A stretch of DNA of 64,000 bases from Morganella psychrotolerans (GCF_001676155.1 NZ_LZEW01000001.1:1240001-1304000); one strand, 5' to 3'; counted from the first letter of the stretch, positions 27,810 to 39,931 are shown. The notes: generated from the letters alone by a model not told the origin. A program made the numbers and translations.

Positions 27810-28666
27810 TACGGATTACGTTTAAATTTAGAGAAGTCCGGCGCACGTTTTTCGTTAAATGCGTTACGTCCTTCCTGACCTTCGTCGGTCATATAGAACA
27901 GCATGGTGGCATTACCCGCCAGCTCTTGTAATCCGGCCTGTCCGTCACAGTCCGCATTCAGTGCCGCTTTCAGGCAACGCAGTGCCATCGGGCTGTTTTC
28001 CAGCATTTCACGACACCAGCGCACAGTTTCTTTTTCCAGATCTGCGTAAGGAACAACTGTGTTGACCAGTCCCATATCCAGGGCTTCCTGCGCACTGTAC
28101 TGACGGCAGAGGAACCAGATCTCGCGGGCTTTTTTCTGCCCGACAATCCGCGCCATATACGCCGCACCCCAGCCGCCGTCAAATGATCCGACTTTTGGTC
28201 CGGTCTGACCAAACACCGCATTATCCGCAGCAATAGTCAGGTCACACATCATATGCAGCACATGTCCGCCGCCGATAGAATAACCCGCCACCATAGCAAC
28301 AACCGGTTTAGGACAGGTACGGATATCGCGCTGTAAGTCCAGCACGTTCAGATGATGAACACCGGTATCATCCTGATAGCCGCCGTAATCGCCGCGGATT
28401 TTTTGGTCACCGCCCGCACAGAACGCTTTTTCACCCTGTCCGGTAAAGATAATAGTGCCGATACCATCGTCATAGCGGGCATTCGCCAGCGCACTGATCA
28501 TCTCTTTGACCGTTAACGGACGAAAGGCGTTGCGGACTTCAGGACGGTTAATGGTAATTTTGGCGATACCATCTTTCGATTTATGAAAAAGAATATCTTT
28601 ATAATCGCCGGTGCAATCAACCCATTCAACCGGGGCACAGAGCTGCTCTTCGCTCGGGTACATCAT
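27809..28666 (-). CDS. menB: MenB 1,4-dihydroxy-2-naphthoyl-CoA synthase
   Basis: Crotonase-fold enzyme that ring-closes o-succinylbenzoyl-CoA, 285 aa, equal to E. coli MenB. The oxyanion-hole segment [17 protein letters not shown], the conserved [12 protein letters not shown] loop and the C-terminal [15 protein letters not shown] are all typical. It lies in the middle of the men operon, 14 nt after menH. The residues [17 protein letters not shown] carry the bicarbonate-binding type Gly seen in enterobacterial MenB. Confidence 0.96.
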   Translation of the reverse strand: MMYPSEEQLCAPVEWVDCTGDYKDILFHKSKDGIAKITINRPEVRNAFRPLTVKEMISALANARYDDGIGTIIFTGQGEKAFCAGGDQKIRGDYGGYQDDTGVHHLNVLDLQRDIRTCPKPVVAMVAGYSIGGGHVLHMMCDLTIAADNAVFGQTGPKVGSFDGGWGAAYMARIVGQKKAREIWFLCRQYSAQEALDMGLVNTVVPYADLEKETVRWCREMLENSPMALRCLKAALNADCDGQAGLQELAGNATMLFYMTDEGQEGRNAFNEKRAPDFSKFKRNP

Positions 28667-28680
28667 AACGGTGAGTTCCT

Positions 28681-29466
28681 TTAAACAGAATGTAATGATA
28701 AAAATGTCCGGATTGCGTGTGCAAATGCCGCAGGGTTTGCCTGATGGGTATTATGCCCGGCATCCGGAATTGTCCGTAACGTAAATTGGTGCGCGTGCGC
28801 GATGGCGCAAAATTTTGTATCCCGTTCACCGCAAATATACAACAGCGGGACGGTAAGCTGTTTCAGAATATCAGCCAGATCCGGCTGGTGCCCCAGCGAG
28901 GTGTCAGACAGCATATCTGCAACCGCACATGCATTATAATGCAGATGCTGCGCTACCCGCTGCTGTCGCTGAGCCTCACTGAGATCCGCAAATACCCCCT
29001 GACGATACCAGTCATACAGGAAGTCTGCCAGCGGGCGCTCACGTAACTGCTGCGCCAGGTGATTATCATGCCGGAGGCGGGCATTGCGTTCATCCGCTGT
29101 GGTAAGCCCGGAGTTTCCCGCTTCGATAATCAGCCCGCGCAATCCGGCAGGCTTGCCAAATGCAGCATGGTACATTGCCAGCCGTCCGCCCAGGGAATAA
29201 CCGATCAACCAGTAATCATCAATACCGTTTGCAGAGAGTGTGACGTGAATCTGCTGGTTTACCTGTTCAAAATTTTCCGCACGCAGGGAGACAGACTCAC
29301 CGTGTCCGGGCAGGTCAATCACCAGTGACGGATAATTCCCTGTGTTATTAATGATCGGCTGCCACTCTTCTTTGCATCCCCACAGTCCATGAAGCCAGAC
29401 TAACCAGGGACCCGTCTTTTGTGTACCCTTTTGTGCAGCAAATTTGCGCGAGGCAAGCACCGTCAT
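28681..29466 (-). CDS. menH: MenH SHCHC synthase
   Basis: Alpha/beta-hydrolase-fold lyase that removes pyruvate from SEPHCHC to give SHCHC, 261 aa. The nucleophile elbow [13 protein letters not shown] carries the catalytic Ser (near residue 95), the Asp is in CGERDTKF and the His in [23 protein letters not shown] is the oxyanion-hole loop. The start codon overlaps the menD stop (ATGA), so the two are coupled. Confidence 0.92.
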   Translation of the reverse strand: MTVLASRKFAAQKGTQKTGPWLVWLHGLWGCKEEWQPIINNTGNYPSLVIDLPGHGESVSLRAENFEQVNQQIHVTLSANGIDDYWLIGYSLGGRLAMYHAAFGKPAGLRGLIIEAGNSGLTTADERNARLRHDNHLAQQLRERPLADFLYDWYRQGVFADLSEAQRQQRVAQHLHYNACAVADMLSDTSLGHQPDLADILKQLTVPLLYICGERDTKFCAIAHAHQFTLRTIPDAGHNTHQANPAAFAHAIRTFLSLHSV

Positions 29467-31136
29467 TGCGCTGTCTCACTGACGAGTTGCTGAAGACAGC
29501 GCGCGCCGGTGTCTCCGTTGGTCACCACTTCAATCACGGTTGCGCCATGTTGCGACCAGGCTTTTTTCAGTGCATCCGTCAGCGATGTCCAATCTGCCGG
29601 CGCACTGTAATTAAGACCGAACATCTGTGCGGCGGCGGCAAAACTGACCGATTGCGGCATACAGTAAAATTTTTGCCGTTCCTGCTCCGGTGTCGGCAGC
29701 ATAGAAAAAATCTGCCCGCCGTTATTATTGACGATCAACAGAACAAACGGTCCGTTGGTATGACGCAGCAGCGCCAGACTGTTTAAATCATAAAGCGCGG
29801 AGATATCCCCGATGACCGCAAGTGTCGGTTTTGCACTGCCCCGCTGAACACCGGCGGCTGTGGAAATCAGACCGTCAATGCCGCTCGCCCCCCGGTTACT
29901 GTAAACAGGATAGCCGCACGGTAACTGTGCAAAGGCATCAATCAGCCGCACAATCAGGCTGTTTCCGGCAAATAAAATACCCTGCGGCGGTAACAACTCA
30001 TCCAGACGGCGGGCTATCTGTGCCTCACCCCAACCGTCGCTCAGTGTTTCAGTGACATGTGCGCTCAGCGCCTGCGTCCACTCTGTCAGTTGCGGCGCCC
30101 ACGGTGTGCGGCTCTGCGCCGGATGGTCGTCCAGCCATTCCCCCACAGAACAGTCAAATTTACGTCCGCGGTGATTTGCCGGGTCCAGGCGTCCTGGAAT
30201 AGTGTCAATTATCCAGAACTCAGGCGGCGAGCAGGCAGCCTGCCACTGTAACAGGCGTTTACCGGTCAGACTTGAGCCGAACTGAATAATCACATCCGCC
30301 TGCGCGAGCACTTCACGGTAATGCGCAGATGCCAGCCAGAGGTCAGCATGCGGCAGCGATTGCCCGGTCTGGGAAAGCACGTCGCTTATCAGCGGCCAGC
30401 CAAGGCTGTCCGCCCACTGACGCAACTGTTTTCCCTCACCGGCCTGCATGCGCCCGGCAATAATCACGCCTTTCTTCTGCCGCCAGAAAAACCAGTCATC
30501 GACACTGATAACAGAAGTACAACGGGTTTGCTGTAGCCAGGGTTTATCACTCTGCCACCAGTTACCGAGCGGCGCCTGCCACTCTTTACCGGTGATACCG
30601 TCATCATCATACAGCGGTTCGGCAAACGGACAGTTTATATGCGCCGCACCATGTTGCAGGCGGTTCATGATGTCATCGAGCGAAGAGACAAGCCAGGCGG
30701 CTGTAATATCAAATGTCGGGCGCGGCAGTGCGAGTGTGGCTGACGGATGAGAGGAAAAAATCGTGGTCTGGCGGATAGCCTGGTTCGCGCCGCAGTCAAT
30801 CAGTTCCGGCGGGCGATCAGCGGTCAGAAAAATCACCCGTTCGCCGGTCAGTCCGGCTTCAATCAGCGCCGGATAAAGATTCGCCACCGCTGTACCGGAG
30901 GTAACAATCACTGCCACCGGCATCCGCGTACTTTTCGCCAGTCCCAGCGCAAGATGCCCGAGCCCGCGTTCATCAAAATGGGTATGGCAGACAAATTTAT
31001 CGTTTGCCGCCGCAGCCAGTGTCAGCGGTGTTGACCGGGAGCCCGGTGCAATGCAGATATGACGCAGCCCGTGGCGGCTCAGCGCCTCTAAAATCACCTC
31101 CGCCCAGCGGCGGTTTAATGCACTGTCAGACATCAT
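29463..31136 (-). CDS. menD: MenD SEPHCHC synthase
   Basis: Thiamine diphosphate-dependent enzyme that adds the 2-oxoglutarate-derived unit to isochorismate, 557 aa (E. coli 556). The N-terminal pyrimidine-binding half shows [17 protein letters not shown] and [12 protein letters not shown]; the C-terminal diphosphate- and Mg-binding motif is [12 protein letters not shown] ... NNNGGQIF. Two ATGs are possible (31136 or 31133). A gap of about 160 nt with an ERIC remnant separates it from menF. Confidence 0.95.
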   Translation of the reverse strand: MMSDSALNRRWAEVILEALSRHGLRHICIAPGSRSTPLTLAAAANDKFVCHTHFDERGLGHLALGLAKSTRMPVAVIVTSGTAVANLYPALIEAGLTGERVIFLTADRPPELIDCGANQAIRQTTIFSSHPSATLALPRPTFDITAAWLVSSLDDIMNRLQHGAAHINCPFAEPLYDDDGITGKEWQAPLGNWWQSDKPWLQQTRCTSVISVDDWFFWRQKKGVIIAGRMQAGEGKQLRQWADSLGWPLISDVLSQTGQSLPHADLWLASAHYREVLAQADVIIQFGSSLTGKRLLQWQAACSPPEFWIIDTIPGRLDPANHRGRKFDCSVGEWLDDHPAQSRTPWAPQLTEWTQALSAHVTETLSDGWGEAQIARRLDELLPPQGILFAGNSLIVRLIDAFAQLPCGYPVYSNRGASGIDGLISTAAGVQRGSAKPTLAVIGDISALYDLNSLALLRHTNGPFVLLIVNNNGGQIFSMLPTPEQERQKFYCMPQSVSFAAAAQMFGLNYSAPADWTSLTDALKKAWSQHGATVIEVVTNGDTGARCLQQLVSETAQ

Positions 31137-31245
31137 TCACCTTCATTCACTAAATCAGTTATATTCCTGTAGTGTACGGATTGACTCAGAAAATACTTTA
31201 ATACAGTTCAATAAACCGGATGATTATTTCAAAATCAACGCCATG

Positions 31246-31290
31246 CTATACCCGATGTCATTCAGGATGCAGACAGGCTATAAGCAGAAT
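31246..31290 (+). repeat. Degenerate ERIC remnant between menD and menF
   Basis: tatacccgatgtcattcaggatgcagacaggc matches the ERIC left third; the right part is not recognisable. Confidence 0.5.
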
Positions 31291-31299
31291 ATGGCACAC

Positions 31300-32638
31300 T
31301 CAGTGTGGCTCACCCTCCAGCAATGTCCGCAGCCCTGCCGCTTTATTTTCTATTTCGTTCCATTCCGCCTGCGGATCAGAGCCCGCGACAATACCGGCTC
31401 CGGCATACAAATCTATCTGACTGCCGTGAATTTGCGCGCAGCGCAGTGATACGGCAAATTCGCTTTGTGACGGACTGCACCAGCCGCCGCTGCCCGCATA
31501 CCAATTGCGTTCAAACGGTTCATTTTTGCGCAAAAATGCCAGTGCCGCTGTACGCGGAAGCCCGGCAACCGCCGCCGTCGGCTGAAGGCGCTGTAAACAA
31601 TCGTTGTCACGGGGTGTATATAACGTGGCAGAGATTGTCCGGTAAAGGTGCTGAACTTTGCGCAAACGGATGACGGTGGCATCACTCACTTTCAGTGTAT
31701 TTACCGCACCAGACAGCCGCTGACAAATATCATCAACCACCACACTATTTTCGTGCACATTTTTTTTTATCAGCCAGAAGCCATCGCGCGGCGGCTTCTG
31801 CGCGGGCATCATCCGGGTAGCCTGCCACAGTACCAGCCAGGGCTTCAGTACAAAGCTGTGCGCCGGTTCTGAGATAGAGCCGCTCCGGCGGGGATGCCAT
31901 AAAGGCATTATCCGGTGCGGTCGCCAGCATATAGTGATAGCAGTGGTGATTGCAGTCGCGGCTTGCCTGCATAAATGCCAGCGGGCGCACCGGTGCGGAT
32001 AGTCTGAGCACTGTTTTGCGCGCGGTAACCACTTTTTCCATCAGACCGCCGGAAATGGCGGTCACTGCCGTGCGGACCAGTTGCATCCATCCGGCTTTAT
32101 CAGGCTGATGCTCTGCACTGAGCACCGTTGTTTCAAGAACCGGCGGGATAACATTACCGCACAGCGAACGCAGAAAGGTCACGGTTTCTTCCGCCGGACG
32201 GCGGCTGTCGATATTGACCAGAAACTGAATGTTGCCCTGCACACAGCGCAGTTCCGCACGCGGAATAAACAGATAACTGCCGCCTGTTCCCTGCTCCGGT
32301 GTCAGGGAAATAGCATCAAACTGCCAACTGTTCAGCCCCCAGATCCGGATATTGCTCTGCTCCGGCAATGTATCGAGTACCGCCTGCGCCTCATTGATAT
32401 GGGTAAAGCGGCATAATTCGCCGCACACCGCCGCAATATCCGTTCCGTCGCGGTGCTGCCAGTAAAATTGCGGATAACATATCTGCCCGTTCAGCCAGCC
32501 CGGCCAATCCGTCACCGGCAGCGCTGCCTGCAAAGACGGGGGCAGCGTCACGGCATACTGATAAATACCATTAGTTTCATTTTTGTTATGGGTTATTTCA
32601 GCACAAACCTGAGAAATAAAATCAGAAAAAAGAATCAC
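31300..32638 (-). CDS. menF: MenF isochorismate synthase, frameshifted in this sequence
   Basis: Chorismate-binding enzyme that commits chorismate to menaquinone. The first frame (GTG start at 32638, after CGGAG) covers about the first 297 residues, including ASPPERLY and EALAGTVAG, then stops at ADKKKCARK. Removing one base from the T9 run at 31760-31768 restores [21 protein letters not shown]. It continues through [16 protein letters not shown] and [21 protein letters not shown] to 31300. The restored length is 445 aa (E. coli 431). Both halves match one protein, so this is one gene. Confidence 0.92.
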
Positions 32639-32822
32639 TGCTTACTCCGGATATGTCAGACACGCGGGTCACGGTGATTATACGGTGAGATAAAAATTAT
32701 TAAAACCATCCCTTTTTTTTTATCGTTGTAATGTTACCCGTTTTTAAGCAATTAATGCTGAAACCGATGTTATTTCGGCCACATCCACCCGGATTTATGT
32801 ATCTCATAACAAGGGGATATTT

Positions 32823-34023
32823 ATGCACACACAAACAATCGCTATTGACAGGATTATTCTTTCAAATGAAGTTGCACCAGCAACATTAAAGCTGCTTCTT
32901 AATGAGGAAGATAATACATTCCGTTCCGCCGGAATATTTACCCATGATGATTTAGTACAGATTAAACGCTATATCAATTACGGGCTGACACTTCCGCGTG
33001 AAGAAGAGGATGTTATTGATTTTATCGGCTATCGTGAAACTGAACTGGCCGGCTTCGAGCCACATAATATACAAACCCTGTTTAAGCATATTCATCAGCA
33101 TGCGCTGAGCTGGGAGCTGGTGGAATCAGCAACCAAACAGCAGGCTATTGACCTGGAGATTGCCGGGTTCAATATCACCACCACCGGCAATTATATATTA
33201 AGTGCCATAAATGAAATGCCGATTATCACTCAGGCAAAAATAACCTTACAGGATGCATCATCTGAAAAATTAAAAAGTATCACGTACAAAAAACAGGATC
33301 ATATTATCTCCGGGGAACTGGTGAAAATATTAGCCGCAATGAAAGAAGATATTATTGATGAAAGAAAAAAAAACACAGCGTGTGAAAAACATTATCGGCA
33401 GATTCCGCCTGGAACTGATTGGCGGACTGGATGAAACTGATAATGAAATTCCGTCACTGATGTATGAAGTCAAACGTAAACAGAAAAAATTACTTAAAAG
33501 TCAGAGTAGTGAAAAAACTGACGAAATTATGTCTGAAATCCGGATGAAAAATGAGGAAATAGAGATCCTCAAACGGGAATACAGCCAGTTTGTAAAACTG
33601 TCATTCTCAGGTCTGGTCGGCGGTATCATTGGTCTGATTATCACCGGTACCATTTTTGGTTACCGCGCAGAACAGGTGCGGCGGCGTAAAAACATACTGA
33701 TCGACGAGGTTGCTGAGCTACAGGAAAAAGTCATTGCCCAGCAGGCGATACAAAAACTGATCATTAAACTGGATAAAGAACTCAGTACGCTGGATGGTTA
33801 TTTCTCAGATGCACATATTGCCGTCGATCATCTCGATTTTATGTGGCAGGTCATGCTGACAGAAGTAACCGAATCCATGAATACCTTTATGCAGATAAAT
33901 GATGCATACAGCCTTCTGCAATTTTCATTACAGCTAAAAAAAGTCACACTGCCGTGGCAGCGTGTACGCGGATATTCAAAAGAACTCCTCGCAATTTTTG
34001 ATACTGCAATATTAGCCGCTTAA
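32823..34023 (+). CDS. xaxA: XaxA/YaxA-type alpha-xenorhabdolysin subunit A, frameshifted in this sequence
   Basis: Alpha-helical pore-forming toxin component that works with subunit B (XaxAB of Xenorhabdus, YaxAB of Yersinia). It appears as two frames joined by removing one base from the A9 run at 33365-33373 (DERKKTQRVKNIIG). The restored protein is about 399 aa, the family size (about 400). Long helical, charged coiled-coil segments (about 205-255 and 285-330) flank one hydrophobic stretch near residues 260-279 (SGLVGGIIGLIITGTIFGY), the expected membrane-interacting head. No signal peptide, as in the family. The partner gene starts 9 nt after the stop. Confidence 0.8.
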
Positions 34024-34032
34024 CAGGAGAAT

Positions 34033-35022
34033 ATGATGATGAACTCTGACCTTATTCCTGAAAAAATCACATTGGCACGAATTAAACACACTATTAATAA
34101 TATTAATTGTGTAATTGAAACCTTGTCACTGCCGACCGTTAATTTACATGCGCAAGTTCATAAAATAAAGCGCTGGCAGACCCGTATTCTGAATGCAGTG
34201 TCCGCTGAGTCCACCACGATTTATTCTCAGTTATACAGTTTTGACCTGGAAAATTTATTTCAGAGCATTTCATCTGATGCGGGATCAAATCCTCATGCCG
34301 CCCCGCATGAAAAACAAATCTATGAATTTTTAATCGGGCAAATTAATGCTGTCAATCACTCGGTAAACAGTATTAATAAAAAATTTAATGCAGAATATGA
34401 CGTATCTGCTATCCCGCTATTGCAAGGAAATTTACTTCATTACCAATCATACCTTAACCGGACAATTGAAAATGCATTGCCGAATATTGATAAATTTATC
34501 AACGATAAATCCTACTGGGAGGAAAAACTGGCCGTCATTATTCAGTCTGAGGAAATTATCCATCAGCGGGGAATTCAGTCGCTCTTTGGTCCGACAACAT
34601 TACCGACAGCCGATCAGCTGAAAAATGTACAGTTGTCCTCTTCTGAACGCCTTATTCTCAATGAGTTGTACCGAGTTATTTCCTCTATTATAAATACCTT
34701 GTCCGAAGGACTGAGTTATATTCAGTTAGTTGAAACCCGCACTATTCTCAGCCAGCGCATTTATGATCTCCACGGGGTTATCCGCAAACTGAAAAATGAG
34801 TTACAACAGATAAAAGACCAGGCGCATGAAATCAGTAATGCGTTAGTACTGCTTCCGCAACTGAGTGAATTCGATACCGGGGTCAATGCTGTGCTGCTGT
34901 TCTGGTTGCAGAGTGTTCAGCACTATGAACCGTATGTCAGTAAATCAGTACCACTGCCCGGACTGGATACTATTATCATTGCCCACCGCCGCTATTTTTC
35001 CGCATTCACCGGAATTGCATAA
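34033..35022 (+). CDS. xaxB: XaxB/YaxB-type alpha-xenorhabdolysin subunit B
   Basis: Second subunit of the binary toxin; in structural work on XaxAB, subunit B supplies the membrane-crossing helices. The 329-aa product is almost entirely helical, with heptad-like stretches such as LHGVIRKLKNELQQIKDQ and no signal peptide. LIPEKITLARIKHTINNIN at the N-terminus and the size and order (A then B, 9 nt apart) fit xaxB. The ribosome site AGGAG precedes a run of three ATGs, so the exact start is uncertain by two codons. A shared terminator follows. Confidence 0.8.
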   Translation: MMMNSDLIPEKITLARIKHTINNINCVIETLSLPTVNLHAQVHKIKRWQTRILNAVSAESTTIYSQLYSFDLENLFQSISSDAGSNPHAAPHEKQIYEFLIGQINAVNHSVNSINKKFNAEYDVSAIPLLQGNLLHYQSYLNRTIENALPNIDKFINDKSYWEEKLAVIIQSEEIIHQRGIQSLFGPTTLPTADQLKNVQLSSSERLILNELYRVISSIINTLSEGLSYIQLVETRTILSQRIYDLHGVIRKLKNELQQIKDQAHEISNALVLLPQLSEFDTGVNAVLLFWLQSVQHYEPYVSKSVPLPGLDTIIIAHRRYFSAFTGIA

Positions 35023-35025
35023 AAC

Positions 35026-35062
35026 AAAGCCCGGTGCTGTCTGTACAGCGCCGGGCTTTTTT
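35026..35062. terminator. Bidirectional terminator between xaxB and nuoN
   Basis: A long stem, aaagcccgg-gctgt / acagc-ccgggcttttt, with one mismatch and a 4-nt loop, followed by T residues; the A side serves the minus-strand nuo operon. Confidence 0.88.
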
Positions 35063-35085
35063 ACTGTTTTATCCGGTGACCGGGA

Positions 35086-36543
35086 TCAGTACGCTAATAC
35101 CGCATGCCCCACCAGGGTAATAAATGGCTGCGGCCAAAGACCGAAAGCCACCACCACAATGGCAGAGAGCAGAACCACAATACCGCCGGCACTCATTGCC
35201 CAGTCAGATGGTGCAATACGAGCCGGTGTTTGTGAACCACGGATGTAGAGGCTCACCATCATGCGCAGATAATAATACAGACCTATTGCACTGCCGAGAA
35301 CAACAGCCGCGGTCAGCCACCACAGTTGTGCATTCACAGCCGTTGCAACAACATAGAATTTACCGATAAACCCGAAGGTCATCGGGATCCCTGCCAGGGA
35401 AAGCATCATAACTGTCATCACGGCGGCCAGTATCGGCTTGCGCCAGAACAGACCACGATACGCATGGAGTGAATCAGCATCCGGTCCGCTGTACGGGCTG
35501 GACATCAGACTGACCACACCGAATGCGCCCAGGCTGGCAAACAGATAACCCGCCAGGTAAATCCCTGCGGTTTCTTCTGCCAGTTTCGGGTCATTAATCG
35601 CGATAAATGCCACCAGCAGATAACCCATATGCGCGACAGACGAGTAACCCAGCATCCGCTTGATACTGTTTTGCGTGATAGCCATCAGGTTACCGAACAG
35701 AATCGACGCAATCGCAATCACTGTCAGGACAATACGCAGCGTGTCTGAATCCGCCATCGGTGCCAGCGCCAGCAGGCGCAGAACTGCGGCAAAAATCCCG
35801 ATTTTACCGGCAGTTGCCAGGAAAGTGGAAACCGGGGCAGGTGCGCCCTGGTAAACGTCCGGTGTCCATAACTGGAACGGGAACAGTGACAGTTTAAAGC
35901 CGATACCCACAATCATCATGCCCAGACCCACAAGGATCAGCGGCTGATGAAGCTGACTGTCAGCCAGGCTGCGTCCCAGTCCGGCAAAAGAGAGGTCACC
36001 GGACTCCGCGTACAACAGCGCCATCCCGAACAGCAGGAAAGACGATGCCGCCGCTGACATCAGCATGTATTTGATTGCCGCTTCCAGCGAGCGCTTCTGT
36101 TGCCGCGCGTAGCCGATAAGCCCGAACAGCGGCAGTGTCAGCAGTTCAATCCCGATAAAGAAAGACGCCAGATGATCCGCACCCGCGAGCAAAATACCGC
36201 CGAGCGTGGCTATCAGCACCAGCAGGTAGAACTCTTCTTTGTTATCCGGATACGTTTTCAGCCACGAATACGCAAACGTCGTGGTCGCCAGTGACGAAAT
36301 CAGGATAAGCCCGGTGTAGAACATGCTGTAGCCGTCAATATGCACCAGCGGCGTAACATCCATTGCCGGTTGTTGTGCGGTGAAATACAAAGACACCAGC
36401 GCAAGGTTCAGACCAACGACAGTCAGAGTGGCATTGATAAAATGATCGCGTCGCCACGCAATGGACAGCATCACAACCACCACTGTCAACCCGACGATCA
36501 GCAGTGGTAAGAGTGCGATCAGTTGTTGAGGAGTTATTGTCAT
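35086..36543 (-). CDS. nuoN: NuoN, NADH dehydrogenase I subunit N
   Basis: Antiporter-like membrane subunit of respiratory complex I, 485 aa as in E. coli, last gene of nuoA-N. About fourteen spans are predicted. Typical proton-translocation elements are the Lys-bearing segment [20 protein letters not shown] and [18 protein letters not shown]. It starts 6 nt after nuoM. Confidence 0.97.
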   Translation of the reverse strand: MTITPQQLIALLPLLIVGLTVVVVMLSIAWRRDHFINATLTVVGLNLALVSLYFTAQQPAMDVTPLVHIDGYSMFYTGLILISSLATTTFAYSWLKTYPDNKEEFYLLVLIATLGGILLAGADHLASFFIGIELLTLPLFGLIGYARQQKRSLEAAIKYMLMSAAASSFLLFGMALLYAESGDLSFAGLGRSLADSQLHQPLILVGLGMMIVGIGFKLSLFPFQLWTPDVYQGAPAPVSTFLATAGKIGIFAAVLRLLALAPMADSDTLRIVLTVIAIASILFGNLMAITQNSIKRMLGYSSVAHMGYLLVAFIAINDPKLAEETAGIYLAGYLFASLGAFGVVSLMSSPYSGPDADSLHAYRGLFWRKPILAAVMTVMMLSLAGIPMTFGFIGKFYVVATAVNAQLWWLTAAVVLGSAIGLYYYLRMMVSLYIRGSQTPARIAPSDWAMSAGGIVVLLSAIVVVAFGLWPQPFITLVGHAVLAY

Positions 36544-36549
36544 GGCGAA

Positions 36550-38070
36550 TTACAACCCTGTAGTTGAAATGGAAGCAGAATACCACTGCTGAATATTCGC
36601 CATCGCGGCCGAAGAGGTATCCAGAACCGGCTGCGGGTAAACACCCAGAATAACCAGTAATACCACTAATAACATCACGATAGAGATTTCACGCAGATTC
36701 ATGCCTGCAATAGGTTTATCCGATTTCGGTGTGCCGTAATACACCTGCTGCATCATCCACAGCGCGTATACGGAAGCAAAAACCAGTCCCGCCGATGAAA
36801 TTACCGTGATCAGTGTGTAGCTGCCGAAGCTGCCGAACAGGATCATAAATTCACCAACGAAGTTACCGGTGCCCGGCATCCCGAGTGTTGCCACTGCAAA
36901 GAACAGGGAGAGTGCAGGCAGATATTTAATCCGTTTCCACAACCCGCCCATCTGGCGCATATCACGGGTACCCAGACGCTCATAGAGCTGACCACACAGG
37001 ATAAACAGACCCGCAGCAGAAAGACCGTGAGCAATCATCTGCACCACCGCCCCCTGATACGCCAGCATACTTGCCGAGTAAATTGCAATCAGGACAAAGC
37101 CCATGTGCGACACACTGGTGTACGCGATAAGCCGTTTGATATCTGTCTGTTTAAACGCCATCCACGCACCGTAGAAGATGCCGATCACACCCAGCCACAT
37201 AGCAATCGGGGTGAAATCCGCAGAGGCTTCAGGGAACAGCGGCAGCGCAAAACGCAGCAGACCATAGGCCGCTGTTTTCAGCAGAATACCGGCGAGGTCA
37301 ACAGAACCGGCAGTCGGTGCCTGGCTGTGTGCATCCGGCAGCCAGCCGTGTAACGGCACTACCGGCATTTTGACCGCAAAGGCGATAAAAAAGCCCAGCA
37401 TCAGCATATACTGCACACCATAGCTCATCGGCGTATTCAGCAGATCTTCATAACCGAAGCTCCACTGACCCGTCGCGTTAAAGTGCACAATCGCCAGCGC
37501 CATAATGGAAATCAGCATCACCAGACCACTGGACTGGGTATAGATGAAGAATTTCGTTGCCGCACCAATACGGGTTTTACCGTCAGAGCCGCTGTGTCCC
37601 CAGAGCGCTATCAGGAAGTACATCGGCACCAGCATCATTTCCCAGAAGAAGAAGAACAGGAAAAGATCCATTGCCAGGAACACGCCCATCACACCGCCTA
37701 AAATCCACAGCAGGTTCAGATGGAAGAAGCCCTGATACGGCTGGTTTTCACCCCACGAACAGAGGATAGCCAGCAAACCAAGAAGTGCGGTCAGCACCAC
37801 CATCAGCAGTGATAAACCATCCAGTGCCAGGTGGATATTGATGCCGAAGCGGGGTATCCATGACAGGAAATATTCTGCCTGCCAGTCCGGGATACCTTTC
37901 GGGTTAATTAAGCTGTAATTCCCCTGTATCCACAGATACAGAGCAAGAAGTAACGTGATCCCCATCGTCAGCAGCGCTATCCAACGCGGCAACTTTGTGC
38001 CGAAGCGCTCGGTCTGCCAGCACAGCAGACCGCCGATGAAGGGAATTAAAATCAGCCAGGGTAATAGCAT
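36550..38070 (-). CDS. nuoM: NuoM, NADH dehydrogenase I subunit M
   Basis: Antiporter-like proton-pumping subunit, 506 aa (E. coli 509). Conserved Glu in FFFFWEMMLVPMYFLIALWG, Lys in FAVKMPVVPLHGWLPDAHSQ and KRLIAYTSVSHMGFVLIA are visible. It sits between nuoL and nuoN in the operon and is membrane-embedded throughout. Confidence 0.97.
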   Translation of the reverse strand: MLLPWLILIPFIGGLLCWQTERFGTKLPRWIALLTMGITLLLALYLWIQGNYSLINPKGIPDWQAEYFLSWIPRFGINIHLALDGLSLLMVVLTALLGLLAILCSWGENQPYQGFFHLNLLWILGGVMGVFLAMDLFLFFFFWEMMLVPMYFLIALWGHSGSDGKTRIGAATKFFIYTQSSGLVMLISIMALAIVHFNATGQWSFGYEDLLNTPMSYGVQYMLMLGFFIAFAVKMPVVPLHGWLPDAHSQAPTAGSVDLAGILLKTAAYGLLRFALPLFPEASADFTPIAMWLGVIGIFYGAWMAFKQTDIKRLIAYTSVSHMGFVLIAIYSASMLAYQGAVVQMIAHGLSAAGLFILCGQLYERLGTRDMRQMGGLWKRIKYLPALSLFFAVATLGMPGTGNFVGEFMILFGSFGSYTLITVISSAGLVFASVYALWMMQQVYYGTPKSDKPIAGMNLREISIVMLLVVLLVILGVYPQPVLDTSSAAMANIQQWYSASISTTGL

Positions 38071-38089
38071 GGCGCAGTGTGTCCCTTAT

Positions 38090-39931
38090 TTAAACCAAAA
38101 GCAGCAGAGCGAGAACCAGCACTGCACCCAGCCCCATAGAGGCGATATACCAGCGAACCTGCCCGTTTTCACTCAGGCTCAGTCCTTTGTTACTCCAGCG
38201 CGCAAACACAGCCGGAAGATTCATCAGGCTGTTAAGCGGATCACTTTGCAGCAACCAGCCCACCGCTTTAAACGGCTTAACAAAAATCACATCATACAGG
38301 GCGTCAAAGCCCCATGCTCGGAACCACCAGGCGGAGAAGAAACGCCCCGGTGCCGAATTCGCAATCGCTGTCACCAGCGTACGACGACCCAGCCAGAGAG
38401 CAGCAGCCAATAAGATACCGGCAACAGCCACAATACCTGAGGTGATTTCTGTCGTGGTTTTGTCCGCCGCGGTATTGATAATGGTTTCAGCCGGGAAGAC
38501 CCCGTGTAACGGCTGCGGGATAAACGCCCCTGCCGCCGTGGATAAGATAACCAGTACCAGTAACGGGAAGGTATGGGTAAAGCCTTTCACTGCGTGTGCC
38601 TGTGTATGCTCTTTACCGTGGAACACGATGAAAATCATACGGAAGGTGTACAGCGATGTCATAAAGGCACCAACCAGTCCGGCGATAAACAACGGATTCT
38701 GACCCTGCGCCACCGCGCCCCACAGAATTTCATCTTTACTGTAGAAACCGGCGGTAATAATTGGCAGAGCAGCAAGCGCGGCACCACCGACCAGGAAACA
38801 GATATACACAAACGGAATTTTTTTCCGCAGTCCGCCCATCTTAAAGATGTTTTGTTCATGGTGGCAGGCGAGGATAACCGAGCCGGACGCCAGGAATAAC
38901 AGGGCTTTAAAGAATGCATGGGTCATCAGATGGAAAATTGCCGCATCCCATGCCTGTACGCCGAGCGCCAGGAACATATAGCCAATCTGGCTCATGGTCG
39001 AATACGCAAGGACACGTTTGATATCCGTCTGAACCAGTGCGGCAAAGCCCGCCATCACTAATGTGACAGCACCGACAACGCCGACTAAATGCAGCACTTC
39101 CGGTGATAACAGGAACAATTCATGGCTGCGGGCAATCAGATACACACCCGCAGTTACCATGGTTGCGGCGTGGATCAGTGCTGAAACCGGCGTCGGACCT
39201 GCCATCGCATCAGCAAGCCAGGTTTGTAACGGCAATTGCGCCGATTTACCGACCGCACCGCCCAGAATCATCAGTGTCGCCCAGAAGATAATCTGAGAAC
39301 CGGCTTCAAAGTGCTGAGGAGCCAGCACCGCCAGTTCACGGAAGCTCAGGGTGCCGAGTTTGTCCCACAGGATAAACATGCCGATTGCCAGGAACACATC
39401 ACCGATACGCGTGACGATAAAGGCTTTCATTGCCGCCGCGCCATTTGCCGGATTGGTGTAATAGAAGCCGATCAGCAGATAACTGCACAGCCCCACCCCT
39501 TCCCAGCCCAGGTACATCAGCAGCATGTTATCTGCCAGCACCAGTATCACCATACTGGCGATAAACAGGTTGGTGTACGCAAAGAAGCGTGAATAGCCCT
39601 CTTCACCGCGCATATACCAGGAGGCATACATGTGGATAAGAAAACCAACACCTGTGACCACACCCAGCATAGTGAGTGATAATCCGTCCAGAACCAGGGT
39701 GACCGGAATGACGAAATCACCCGCGCTCATCCATGTCCAGAGTGTTTGTTCATACAAACCGCCACCGTTGGCAAGGAAATCCATCCCCGCCCACAGAGCC
39801 GTAAGTGCTGCCAGCCCGACAGAACCGGTGCCGATGATGGCTGACACATTTTCTGACCAGCGTCCGCGTGAAAAGGCTAATAACAGAAAGCCAATCAGCG
39901 GCAGCAAAATGGTTAAAAAGAGTAAGTTCAT
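38090..39931 (-). CDS. nuoL: NuoL, NADH dehydrogenase I subunit L
   Basis: Distal antiporter-like subunit with the long C-terminal lateral helix, 613 aa as in E. coli. Key segments are [39 protein letters not shown] and [18 protein letters not shown]. An in-frame A7 run (38818-38824) encodes [11 protein letters not shown] correctly. The start overlaps the nuoK stop by 4 nt. Confidence 0.97.
   Translation of the reverse strand: MNLLFLTILLPLIGFLLLAFSRGRWSENVSAIIGTGSVGLAALTALWAGMDFLANGGGLYEQTLWTWMSAGDFVIPVTLVLDGLSLTMLGVVTGVGFLIHMYASWYMRGEEGYSRFFAYTNLFIASMVILVLADNMLLMYLGWEGVGLCSYLLIGFYYTNPANGAAAMKAFIVTRIGDVFLAIGMFILWDKLGTLSFRELAVLAPQHFEAGSQIIFWATLMILGGAVGKSAQLPLQTWLADAMAGPTPVSALIHAATMVTAGVYLIARSHELFLLSPEVLHLVGVVGAVTLVMAGFAALVQTDIKRVLAYSTMSQIGYMFLALGVQAWDAAIFHLMTHAFFKALLFLASGSVILACHHEQNIFKMGGLRKKIPFVYICFLVGGAALAALPIITAGFYSKDEILWGAVAQGQNPLFIAGLVGAFMTSLYTFRMIFIVFHGKEHTQAHAVKGFTHTFPLLVLVILSTAAGAFIPQPLHGVFPAETIINTAADKTTTEITSGIVAVAGILLAAALWLGRRTLVTAIANSAPGRFFSAWWFRAWGFDALYDVIFVKPFKAVGWLLQSDPLNSLMNLPAVFARWSNKGLSLSENGQVRWYIASMGLGAVLVLALLLLV

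Noticed and set aside
32823-33434. Two separate genes (32823-33434 and 33355-34023)
   Set aside because: They overlap at an A9 run and together make one protein of family size; annotated as a single xaxA.
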